A DNA stretch of 19,963 nucleotides from contig JASHVA010000210.1 of assembly GCA_030039715.1 (NCBI GenBank), positions 1 through 19,963 of the forward strand, read 5' to 3'. Positions 13,749 through 19,963 of the stretch are shown here, piece after piece. Below the pieces are notes generated by a model. That model was not told where the DNA came from and searched no databases. It saw nothing but the letters and a program-made list of their open reading frames with translations. Both the position numbers and the translations under genes were made by a program. The DNA comes from Thermoplasmata archaeon (GTDB lineage: Archaea > Thermoplasmatota > Thermoplasmata > Lutacidiplasmatales > UBA184). The number at the start of each line of letters is the position of its first letter. Within the stretch, counting starts at the first letter, position 1.

Positions 13749-14741
13749 ATGGACCTCTTCACCCACGTCATCTTCGCCTACCTCCTCTCGTTCGCGATCT
13801 GGGGCCCGGCGGCGCCGGCGTACATCGCCGCGGGGGCGCTCGCGGGCGGCCTCCCCGACGCCGACATCCTGCTCTTCCCCCTGACGCGCTGGTTCCCGTC
13901 GCTCCACCACCGCGGGATTGTGCACACGGTGCTCGGCGTCACGGTCATCGCCGGGGCGGGCAGCGTGCTCGTCCCGTTCCTGCCGTACTTCCCCCACGCC
14001 TCCACGCTCCTCTACTTCGTCGCGATGGAGATCGGCGGCCTCTCCCACCTCGTGCTCGACGGCTTCACGAACTACGCGGTCACCCCGCTGCTCCCGTTCT
14101 CGCGGCGCGCCCTCAAGCTCGACGCCGACCTCGCCGTCAACCTCGTGACGATCGTGCTCACCGCGGGGACCCTCGTCACGCTCGTCGCGGAGCGCGGGAC
14201 GGTCGCCTTCAACGTCTGGGTCGAGACGGTCTGGATCCTGATGGGCGTCTACGGCGGCTACCTCGTCCTGCGCGCCACCGCCCGGTGGCGGGCCGGGGTC
14301 GCCCGGCGTCGCGAGGGGTACCGGGAGGTGCTGCCGAGCGCGAGCCCCTGGAAGTGGCGCCTGATCGACGAGGACGACCGGCCCGACCGGTACCGCCTGC
14401 GGTACCGCGACCTCGTGCTCGGCGGCCCCGCGAGCGGCTCGGAGCACACGCTCGAGGTCGCGAAGCTCGCGCCCCAGCCCGGGCCGGTCGCCTCGCCGCA
14501 GGCCGCGCTCGAGCGGACGTACGTCGCCGCGATGGCGAAGAACGAGTGGCTCGCGGAGAACTACCACTACGGGGTCGCGCTCGAACGCGGGCCGGTCTAC
14601 GAGGTCTTCTGGTTCCTGCTGGGCGCCGGGGGCGCCCGGCGGAGCTTCGGCGTGCGGGGCGAGATCGACCGGACGACCGGGGCGATGACGCTCCGCTCCG
14701 GCTTTCTCCGCCTCCCGAGCGACGCGCCGGTCCCCCCGTAG
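13749..14741 (+). CDS. DUF457/YdjM-type membrane-bound metal-dependent hydrolase family protein
   Basis: A 330-aa membrane protein. The N-terminal half has the YdjM/DUF457 pattern of His and Asp at membrane edges: His6, GGLPDADIL (Asp37, Asp39), HHRGIVH (53-59) and GGLSHLVLDGFTN (His100, Asp104). Helices lie at about 5-32, 60-80, 83-105, 128-147 and 155-174. These residues suggest a metal-dependent phosphatase or phospholipase-like site, but activity is not established for most of the family. The soluble C-terminal half (about 180-330) has no recognised domain. It starts 27 nt after purD and is probably co-transcribed. Confidence 0.8.
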   Translation: MDLFTHVIFAYLLSFAIWGPAAPAYIAAGALAGGLPDADILLFPLTRWFPSLHHRGIVHTVLGVTVIAGAGSVLVPFLPYFPHASTLLYFVAMEIGGLSHLVLDGFTNYAVTPLLPFSRRALKLDADLAVNLVTIVLTAGTLVTLVAERGTVAFNVWVETVWILMGVYGGYLVLRATARWRAGVARRREGYREVLPSASPWKWRLIDEDDRPDRYRLRYRDLVLGGPASGSEHTLEVAKLAPQPGPVASPQAALERTYVAAMAKNEWLAENYHYGVALERGPVYEVFWFLLGAGGARRSFGVRGEIDRTTGAMTLRSGFLRLPSDAPVPP

Positions 14742-14786
14742 ACCGGGAGCGCCCGCCGGTCCATCCTTAAATACCGCCCTCCCGGT
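14742..14786 (+). promoter_or_regulatory. tfs-asnS promoter
   Basis: CCTTAAATAC (14765-14774) is a clear TATA element centred about 29 nt before the tfs ATG. It is flanked by an 8-bp inverted repeat, ACCGGGAG (14742-14749) and CTCCCGGT (14779-14786). The repeat may be chance in GC-rich DNA. Confidence 0.55.
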
Positions 14787-14798
14787 GATTCCCGTCCC

Positions 14799-15107
14799 AT
14801 GTTCTGCCCGAACTGCAAGCGGTTGATGCGGCCCGACCGTGCCGCCGGCGTCTGGAAGTGCTCGGCGTGCGGCACGACCGTACCGCTCGGCCGGGGCGTC
14901 GAGGTCGGGCGGTCGACGCCCGAGGGCCGCGAGATGGCGGTCGTCGACTCGAAGACCGTCACGCTCCCGACGGCCGACGAGCTCTGCGCGAAGTGCGGGA
15001 ACACGAAGGCGTACTGGGTGCTCCGCCAGACCCGCGGTTCGGACGAGCCCGAGACCCGGATCTTCGAGTGCACGAAGTGCGGCTACAAGTGGCGGGAGTA
15101 CCAGTGA
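14799..15107 (+). CDS. tfs: Transcription factor S (TFS, TFIIS-like cleavage factor)
   Basis: Stimulates RNA cleavage by backtracked RNA polymerase. The 102-aa protein has two zinc ribbons: an N-terminal one like RpoM/Rpb9 (C3, C6, C21, C24) and a C-terminal TFIIS-type one (C63, C66, C90, C93). The acidic loop GSDEPETR carries the Asp-Glu pair that reaches the polymerase active site, so it should be an active cleavage factor and not an inhibitory paralogue. It starts close to the transcription start. Its stop overlaps the asnS GTG as GTGA. Confidence 0.94.
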   Translation: MFCPNCKRLMRPDRAAGVWKCSACGTTVPLGRGVEVGRSTPEGREMAVVDSKTVTLPTADELCAKCGNTKAYWVLRQTRGSDEPETRIFECTKCGYKWREYQ

Positions 15108-16408
15108 GCCCCCCGCCGTTCTCGACGATCGCGGGCGCCTTCGCCGCCGACGCGAGCGGCCGGGAGCTCCGCGTGCGCGGCTGGGTGCAGCGCTCCCGCT
15201 CCTCGGGCGGCATCCTCTTCGTCCTGCTGCGCGACCGCACCGGCACCGTCCAGGTGACGGCGAAGCGGGACACGCTCGGGGACGCGGCGTTCGACGCCGC
15301 GGAGCACGTGCAGGTCGAAGGGGTGGTCGAGGTCGACGGGACGGTCGCGGCCGACCCCCGCGCCCCGGGGGGCCGCGAGCTCCGGGCGCGGAGCGTGCGC
15401 GTCGTCGACGCCGGCCTGCCGTTCCCGATCTTCCAGGAGCAGACGGAGGAGTTCCGCCTCGACAAGCGCCACCTCGTGATCCGCTCGGAGGAGCACGTGG
15501 CGACGTTCCGGATCAAGGCCGACCTCCTCCGCGCGCTCCGTGACTTCCTCGACCGGGAGGAGGTGCTCGAGGTGACGCCGCCGGTCCTCACGGGGAACCC
15601 GGCGGAAGGCGGCGCGGAGGCGTTCGCGATCGACTACTTCGGCCGGCCGGGGTACCTCTCGCAGACGGCGCAGCTCTACCTCGAGGCGATGCTCTCCCCG
15701 CACGAACGGGTCTACGCCCTCACGCCGTCGTTCCGCGCGGAGAAGTCGCGCACGCCCCGCCATCTCACGGAGTACCAGCACCTCGAGGTCGAGCTCGCCT
15801 GGACCGACCTCGGAGAGCTCATGTCGTTCATCGAGCGGATGCTGGTCGACGCGGCGCACGCGGTCGCCCGGAAGCGTCCCGCGGAGCTGAAGCTGCTCGG
15901 CCGCTCCCCCGACGAGCTCGAGCGGCTCTCCGCCCCGTTCCCCCGCCTGAGCTACGCCGCCGCGGTCGACCGGCTCGCGGCGGCCGGGTTCCCCGTGTCG
16001 TTCGGGAGCGACCTCGGCACCGCCGAGGAGCGGGCGCTCACGCTCGAGTCCGCGGAGTTCCTCTTCGTCACGCGCTATCCGAAGGAGCGGAAGGCGTTCT
16101 ACATGCTCGAGACGCCCGGCGACCCGAGGACCGTGGAGGCGACCGACCTCCTCGGTCCCGAGGGGTACGGGGAGATCGTCGGAGCGTCGTGCCGCGAGAC
16201 CGACCTCGACCGGCTCACGCGCCGCCTCGCGGAGACCGGCGCCGACCCCGCCGAGTACGACTGGTACCTCGACCTGCGCCGGCACGGCAACGTCCCCCAC
16301 GCCGGTTTCGGCCTCGGGGTCGAGCGCCTCCTGCGCTGGATGCTCCGGCGCGAGCACATCCGCGAGACGACGCCGTTCCCCCGCACGCCGAGCCGCCACA
16401 CGCCGTGA
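15104..16408 (+). CDS. asnS: Asparaginyl-tRNA synthetase (archaeal type)
   Basis: Charges tRNA-Asn with asparagine. The 434-aa length equals that of archaeal AsnRS such as the Pyrococcus enzyme. An OB-fold anticodon domain (LRVRGWVQRSRSSGG...FVLLRD, 22-44) precedes the class II core: motif 1 region with EVTPPVLTG (156-164), YLSQTAQLYLEAM (184-196), motif 2 FRAEKSRTPRHLTEY (210-224) and motif 3 GFGLGVERLLRW (401-412). SQTAQLYLEAM and YDWYLDLRR follow archaeal AsnRS rather than AspRS. The GTG start overlaps the tfs stop; frames extending further upstream would run through tfs. Its presence suggests direct charging rather than sole reliance on amidation. Confidence 0.93.
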   Translation: MSPPPFSTIAGAFAADASGRELRVRGWVQRSRSSGGILFVLLRDRTGTVQVTAKRDTLGDAAFDAAEHVQVEGVVEVDGTVAADPRAPGGRELRARSVRVVDAGLPFPIFQEQTEEFRLDKRHLVIRSEEHVATFRIKADLLRALRDFLDREEVLEVTPPVLTGNPAEGGAEAFAIDYFGRPGYLSQTAQLYLEAMLSPHERVYALTPSFRAEKSRTPRHLTEYQHLEVELAWTDLGELMSFIERMLVDAAHAVARKRPAELKLLGRSPDELERLSAPFPRLSYAAAVDRLAAAGFPVSFGSDLGTAEERALTLESAEFLFVTRYPKERKAFYMLETPGDPRTVEATDLLGPEGYGEIVGASCRETDLDRLTRRLAETGADPAEYDWYLDLRRHGNVPHAGFGLGVERLLRWMLRREHIRETTPFPRTPSRHTP

Positions 16409-16437
16409 GCCGCGGGCCTACGCGAATTCCGGGAGCA

Positions 16438-16487
16438 AGATTCAATAGCGCGCTCGCGCGTGAGAGGCTCGCCGCTCCGGACCGGAG
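16438..16487 (+). promoter_or_regulatory. TATA element and leader dyad before the GNAT gene
   Basis: AGATTCAATAG (16438-16448) is the AT-rich promoter word after asnS. CTCCGG-A-CCGGAG (16475-16487) is a perfect dyad that would fall in the roughly 30-nt leader before the ATG at 16505. Confidence 0.4.
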
Positions 16488-16504
16488 ATCCTAGATTGGC
16501 CGCG

Positions 16505-17029
16505 ATGCACGGGACCGACCGGAGCGCCGAGCGGGCGCCGTCGAAATCGAACGCCGCGCCCGTCACCGTCGAGCGGATCACGCACCAGGACGTCCCCGAG
16601 ATCTGCGCGCTCTACCGCCGGGTCTGGGAGGCACCGGGCGACGCGGCCGGCGTCCCGAACGAGCTCGTGAAGTCCTGGCAGCCGACGCCGCTCGAGTTCA
16701 CGAGCTGGATGGAGGGCGTCACCTACTTCGCCGCGCGGCGGGAGGGGCGCCTCCTCGGCGTCGTCGGCTGCGAGGTCGCCCACGGCAACTGCCATCTCCT
16801 CCACCTCGCCGTCGAGCCCGACGCCCGGCGGGCCGGGGTCGCGAGCGCGCTCGTCGCCGCGGGCGTCGAGTGGGCGAAGCACGCGAGCGCCGTCGAGGTG
16901 TGGGCCGACGCGCTCGCCCGGTTCCCGGCGGCGGTCGCGCTGTTCAAGCACCTCGGCTTCACCGAGTGCGGCGTCCTCCACAAGCACGAGTGGAACGAGG
17001 ACGTGCGCCTGTTCGAGCGGATCCTCTAG
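16505..17029 (+). CDS. GNAT-family N-acetyltransferase
   Basis: A 174-aa acetyl-CoA-dependent transferase of unknown substrate. A polar N-terminus of about 18 residues leads into the fold, with strands VTVERI and VTYFAARREGRLLGVVGCEV. The acetyl-CoA loop region is LLHLAVEPDARRAGVASALV, carrying RRAGVA, and the C-terminal block is AVALFKHLGFTECG. I chose the ATG at 16505 because an in-frame GTG at 16460 lies upstream of the transcription start predicted from the TATA element. The stop shares a CTAG with the convergent zinc-ribbon gene. Confidence 0.85.
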   Translation: MHGTDRSAERAPSKSNAAPVTVERITHQDVPEICALYRRVWEAPGDAAGVPNELVKSWQPTPLEFTSWMEGVTYFAARREGRLLGVVGCEVAHGNCHLLHLAVEPDARRAGVASALVAAGVEWAKHASAVEVWADALARFPAAVALFKHLGFTECGVLHKHEWNEDVRLFERIL

Positions 17030-18063
17030 TGCACGTGCGGGCCGCGGCTCGCCCGGCCCGGCGGGAGGCCGTGGGTCTGCTGCAGTAGGCGGAGCCGGCG
17101 CAGCCCCTCCTCGGGATGGCCGCGGAAGAACTCCCGCGCCCCGCGGGCGAGCTCCTCCGCCTCGAGCTCGGTCGCGATGCCGTGCGTCCGCTCGTCGAGG
17201 AGGTAGTCGCCGTAGTCGGCGATGTACCGGGGGAGCCCGGCCTTCAGGCGGTTCACCGCCTGCAGGCGGAGCGCGCGGATCTGCTGCTTCAGCGGCGCGA
17301 GCTTCCCGGCCCGGAGCTCGCTCTCGAGGTCGTCCTCGACGCTCGTCGGGTCCTGCGGCGGGTCGATGCTGAGCGCTTGCATGTCGCGGAGCAGCGCGAC
17401 GACCCGCTCGAGCTCTTCGCGGGCCTGGTCGAGGTGCCGCTCCTTGAGCGAGACGACCCGGTCGACCTGCTGGAACGTCGAGAGCGCCTGCGCGATGTCG
17501 CCGGTCCGAGCGGCGTGCAGCGTGTCCTCGATCTGGTCGCGTTCGAGCCGGCTGTCGACCGCGTACGCCTCGAGCCGGGTCAGCCGCGCCTTCGTACGGC
17601 GCTGCCACTCCTCGAAGCCGGCGACGATCCGCTTCTGCGCGATCCGCTCGATCCCCCGGACCGCCTCGGCCCACGGCTCGGGGTTCCAGGAGCTCCGCGC
17701 CGCCTCCTCCGCCCACGCGGGCAGCCGGGGGATATCGACGCCGAGCGGAGCCGCCCCTTCGGCCCACTGGGCGACCCGGGTGAGGCGTCGGGCGAGCTCG
17801 GCCGCGAACGGGTTCGCGGGCGCGGTACCGGACTTCCGCCCCGGCGACTTCGGGGCCGGGCGCGGGCGGGCGGAGCCGGCCGACGTCGCGTCGGGAGCTC
17901 CGGCCGGGCCGGGCTCGGGCGCCCCTCCCCCGGCCTCCGCCGGCGCGGCGGCCGGGTCGATCACGGCGGGAAGGTCGACCGGCTGGTGGCACGACGGGCA
18001 GACGAGGACGTCGTCCGGCAACGGTTCCCCGCAATGCGGACAGACAGGAGGGGGAGGGACCAT
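17026..18063 (-). CDS. Zinc-ribbon and coiled-coil protein of unknown function
   Basis: A 345-aa soluble protein not assigned to a known family. A zinc ribbon (C8, C11, C22, C25) begins it, followed by a Pro/Ala/Gly-rich linker (about 33-85). A mostly helical region (about 85-330) comes next, with charged coiled-coil stretches such as SLKERHLDQAREELERVVALL, then a His-containing tail. There is no signal peptide or membrane helix. The layout suggests an adaptor or scaffold that binds nucleic acid or protein, but that is inference. A TATA-like GCATACCC (18087-18094) lies about 28 nt before the ATG and overlaps the 3' end of tRNA-Leu, so transcription from the tRNA unit may also contribute. Confidence 0.8.
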   Translation of the reverse strand: MVPPPPVCPHCGEPLPDDVLVCPSCHQPVDLPAVIDPAAAPAEAGGGAPEPGPAGAPDATSAGSARPRPAPKSPGRKSGTAPANPFAAELARRLTRVAQWAEGAAPLGVDIPRLPAWAEEAARSSWNPEPWAEAVRGIERIAQKRIVAGFEEWQRRTKARLTRLEAYAVDSRLERDQIEDTLHAARTGDIAQALSTFQQVDRVVSLKERHLDQAREELERVVALLRDMQALSIDPPQDPTSVEDDLESELRAGKLAPLKQQIRALRLQAVNRLKAGLPRYIADYGDYLLDERTHGIATELEAEELARGAREFFRGHPEEGLRRLRLLQQTHGLPPGRASRGPHVH

Positions 18064-18091
18064 CGACGTTCCGGATCCAGTAGGCAGGGTA

Positions 18092-18176
18092 TGCAGGGGG
18101 TGAGATTTGAACTCACGAACTCCTACGAGACCAGGACCTCAACCTGGCGCCTTTGACCAAGCTGGGCCACCCCTGC
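18092..18176 (-). tRNA. tRNA-Leu (anticodon GAG)
   Basis: The minus strand folds into an 85-nt class II tRNA. The acceptor stem GCAGGGG/CCCCTGC is fully paired, the discriminator is A73, and the anticodon loop TTGAGGT on a CCAGG/CCTGG stem carries GAG. A long variable arm follows (TCTCGTAGGAGTTC), and the T-arm is GTGAG-TTCAAAT-CTCAC. G15 is present. CCA is not encoded and there is no intron. Confidence 0.96.
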
Positions 18177-18202
18177 ACGACCGGCCGCGCGTACGGTGCC
18201 CG

Positions 18203-18213
18203 AGCGATAACCT
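18203..18213 (-). promoter_or_regulatory. TATA element for tRNA-Leu
   Basis: The minus strand reads GGTTATCGC around 18204-18212, about 32 nt before the tRNA 5' end, the usual spacing for an archaeal tRNA promoter. Confidence 0.5.
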
Positions 18214-18258
18214 TTGCGAACGCGCCCGTCCACGGGGACCTTCGAGGCACGGCCCCGC

Positions 18259-18271
18259 GCAAAAAGCCTTG
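18259..18271 (+). promoter_or_regulatory. TATA element for alba
   Basis: GCAAAAAGCCTT lies about 30 nt before the ATG at 18298, giving a leader of a few nucleotides. The same AAAAG word precedes the surface-protein gene at 10541. Confidence 0.55.
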
Positions 18272-18297
18272 TACGCACTGGGGGTGGGCCCCGGCCC

Positions 18298-18660
18298 ATG
18301 GCGGACTCCCCGCACCGGACCGCCGCGGCGGCCGGCGCGACCGTGTTCATCGGCCTCAAGCCGACCATGACCTACGTCTTCCAGGTCGTGACCCAGCTCA
18401 ACGCCGGCATCGACCCGGTCGTCGTGAAGGCACGCGGGAACGCGATCGCGAAGGCGGTCGACGTGGTCGAGGTCGTGCGGCGCCGGTTCCTCGAGGGGCA
18501 GGTCGAGGTCGGCGCGATCGCGATCGGCACCGAACGGCTCGTCAACCGCGACGGCCGGGACGCGAACGTCTCGTCGATCGCGATCCCGCTCAGCCGGATC
18601 GGCCCGGCCCCGGGGGCGGAGGCAGCGGGACCGGCGGTCCCGCCTCCCGCGGGCGGGTAG
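18298..18660 (+). CDS. alba: Alba family DNA/RNA-binding chromatin protein
   Basis: A small nucleoid protein that coats DNA and binds RNA as a dimer. The 120-aa product has the Alba core: TVFIGLKPTMTYVFQVVTQL (15-34), VVVKARGNAIAKAVDVVEVV (41-60), VEVGAIAIGTE (69-79) and VSSIAIPLSR (91-100). Compared with Sulfolobus Alba (GKKP, KARGRAISK), the first lysine of the KK pair is Leu20 and the second arginine of the loop is Asn48, so two nucleic-acid contacts are altered. A Pro/Ala/Gly tail of about 20 residues follows the fold. The ATG at 18298 is chosen because upstream ATGs in frame precede the promoter. Its last 71 nt overlap the convergent RDD gene. Confidence 0.92.
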   Translation: MADSPHRTAAAAGATVFIGLKPTMTYVFQVVTQLNAGIDPVVVKARGNAIAKAVDVVEVVRRRFLEGQVEVGAIAIGTERLVNRDGRDANVSSIAIPLSRIGPAPGAEAAGPAVPPPAGG

Positions 18661-19963
18661 TCCGGATCACCCAGGTGCCGGCGACGAGGTCGCCGAACCG
18701 CTGCCGCTCCGAGGAGAGCAGGATCGAGAGCACTCCGACCGCTCCGAGGAGCCCGACCCCCCCGACGACGACCGCGAGGACGAGGGCGAAGTCGAAGAAC
18801 CCGACCGGCACCGGGATCCCGCCGGCGACCGCGAGCGTGCCGGCGGAGCCCGCCTTCAGGAGGAAGAGCAGCGCGATCGCGACCCCGACCCCGACGACCG
18901 TGAGCGTCGGGAGCTTGGAGGAGTTGCGGAGGAGCGCCGAGGAGAGCGGCGGCCGCTCCATCCGCCGGTCCCGCACCGCGATCGCGACGGCCGCCTTCCC
19001 GGGAGTGCGGCCGAAGAGCCGGTCGCCGAGGACGAAGTAGAGGTAGGCGAACGCGGCGAAGCCGTAGATCGCCGTGTTCAGCGGAATGCTCGCGGCCACG
19101 CCGGCGAGCGAGCCCGGCGTCGTCTCGATGAGGTAGATCCAGATCGCCGCCGCCGGCGCGGTGACGATCGAGAGGTCGATCAGGAACGCCGCGACTCGGG
19201 CGCCGACGGAGCCGAACCGGCGCACGCCGAGCTCCCGGCCGAGGAGGACGAGCCAGCGGGCCGTGAGGAAGCCGCGGAACCCTTCGCGCCCGTCCGTCGA
19301 GCCGTCCCGGGCCGCGCCCTCGAGGTTCGCCTGGTCGCTCACGATCCAGCCGGGTACCGGGAGGCCCTGCCACGGGCGGTCGGCGGGAGGGTTCGGGAGC
19401 GCGAGGAGCCGGTGCGCCTGGAGCGCCGCCTCCCGGCTCGCGGTCGCCGACTCGCTCAGCGACTCGTCGATCCGGCCCTCCACCCCCGAGCGGAACGCCC
19501 GGCCGAGCCGGGCCACCGGGGTCGGCACGGTCGGGGGGAGCGGCGCGCCGATCGGGGCGAATCCGCGGCCGAACGCGCGGTGGAGGACGTAGGCGGCGCC
19601 GAGCGCGAGCAGGCCGGAGAGGTAGACGAGGTCGAGCACGCCGGCGCCGCCGATCGCGTAGAGCCCGACCGGCGTCCCGGCCGCGTAGAGCGGCGGCTGG
19701 CGCAGCACGTCCGCGCCGACCAGGACGCCGAACGTGCCCGCGCCGTACGCCACCGGGAGCGCAAATCCCTCGGCCCCGGGGAACACCCACTCGGCCGCGC
19801 CCGCCGCGATCACGCCGACCACGATCGGGGAGAGGAGGTAGGCGGGGAACGTCTCCTCGATGCCGGTCCCCGGGACCGCGATCGACGTGAGGAACGTGAC
19901 GACCAGCACCGCGGAGGTGAGCCCGAGCGCGAGCGCGACGACCCCGACGAGCCGGTCCGAACG
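18590..19963 (-). CDS. DUF1614-like/RDD membrane protein, 5' end beyond the window
   Basis: A multi-pass membrane protein; the frame is open to the right edge. A GTG at 19909 would give 439 aa, but the 18 codons before it continue a hydrophobic helix (LVGVVALALGL), so the true start is probably outside. Counting from that GTG, residues about 20-110 hold helices with GLYAIGGAGVLDLVYLSG, resembling DUF1614. A soluble linker (about 115-228) follows. Next is an RDD domain with R238 and D245 in ARVAAFLIDL, GRTPGKA (300-306) and RQRFGDLVAGTWVI (402-415). A Pro-rich tail ends it. Function is unknown; RDD proteins are often transport-related. The DUF1614 assignment is tentative. Confidence 0.8.
   Translation of the reverse strand, partial: RSDRLVGVVALALGLTSAVLVVTFLTSIAVPGTGIEETFPAYLLSPIVVGVIAAGAAEWVFPGAEGFALPVAYGAGTFGVLVGADVLRQPPLYAAGTPVGLYAIGGAGVLDLVYLSGLLALGAAYVLHRAFGRGFAPIGAPLPPTVPTPVARLGRAFRSGVEGRIDESLSESATASREAALQAHRLLALPNPPADRPWQGLPVPGWIVSDQANLEGAARDGSTDGREGFRGFLTARWLVLLGRELGVRRFGSVGARVAAFLIDLSIVTAPAAAIWIYLIETTPGSLAGVAASIPLNTAIYGFAAFAYLYFVLGDRLFGRTPGKAAVAIAVRDRRMERPPLSSALLRNSSKLPTLTVVGVGVAIALLFLLKAGSAGTLAVAGGIPVPVGFFDFALVLAVVVGGVGLLGAVGVLSILLSSERQRFGDLVAGTWVIRTTRPREAGPPVPLPPPPGPGRSG

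Noticed and set aside
12101..14770. Very long frames on both strands over purD and the DUF457 gene
   Set aside because: Shadow frames in GC-rich DNA; purD and DUF457 motifs are in the annotated frames.
15083..16399. Minus-strand frame opposite asnS
   Set aside because: Charged low-complexity translation, antisense to a complete synthetase.
18214..18297. Upstream extension of alba
   Set aside because: It precedes the promoter word and lacks similarity to Alba; the ATG at 18298 fits.
1..19963. CRISPR arrays, insertion sequences, prophage or defence genes
   Set aside because: No spaced repeats, transposase, integrase, Cas or toxin-antitoxin motifs were seen.

Overview
The window is a very GC-rich stretch of archaeal chromosome from the euryarchaeal side of the tree. 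Diagnostic genes are archaeosine synthase (arcS), RNA polymerase subunit L (rpoL), transcription factor S (tfs), Alba, a Hef-type helicase and an archaeal-type AsnRS. An N-glycosylation-rich surface protein and short-leader TATA promoters agree with this. A Thermoplasmata-like, high-GC soil or sediment lineage is my best guess, but that is inference. I saw no mobile element, CRISPR array, IS element or clear sign of transfer; this is a compact housekeeping region.

Layout. 1-61: start of a minus-strand gene leaving the left edge. 190-262: tRNA-Val(UAC), minus, overlapped in frame by the end of arcS (242-2098, minus). 2112-2459: an unrecognised small protein. 2535-4891: ubiD and ubiA-like genes, minus, joined by a GTGA overlap; these are probably the decarboxylase and prenyltransferase of a menaquinone (futalosine-type) pathway. 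Divergent from them lie a bacterio-opsin-activator-type HTH regulator (4981-5706) and dUTPase (5732-6175). These converge on a Hef-like helicase (6172-7773, minus). Plus strand again: family 2 glycosyltransferase (7836-8984), aldehyde dehydrogenase (9035-10513) and a zinc-ribbon surface protein (10569-11195). Then kptA and rpoL (11199-12177, minus). Next comes a plus block: purD, a DUF457 membrane protein, tfs-asnS (GTGA overlap) and a GNAT acetyltransferase (12315-17029). Then a zinc-ribbon coiled-coil protein (17026-18063, minus), tRNA-Leu(GAG) (18092-18176, minus), alba (18298-18660, plus) and a DUF1614-like/RDD membrane protein (18590 to the right edge, minus).

How the genes work together. 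Much of the region serves RNA and information processing: tRNA modification and maturation (arcS, kptA, two tRNAs), transcription (rpoL, tfs), aminoacylation (asnS), chromatin (alba) and DNA upkeep (dut, hef). Metabolic genes (ubiD/ubiA, purD, ALDH) and envelope genes (glycosyltransferase, glycosylated surface protein, DUF457 and RDD membrane proteins) are interspersed.

Expression. Most transcription-unit starts have an AT-rich TATA element centred about 25-32 nt before the start codon, implying leaderless or very short-leader mRNAs. Inner or leadered genes use a Shine-Dalgarno (kptA, hef) or GTGA stop-start coupling. Convergent genes are packed with no terminator space: two pairs share a CTAG as both stop codons, one pair is 3 nt apart and one overlaps by 71 nt. 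The most interesting items are the arcS/tRNA-Val in-frame overlap and a set of perfect dyads in promoter regions.
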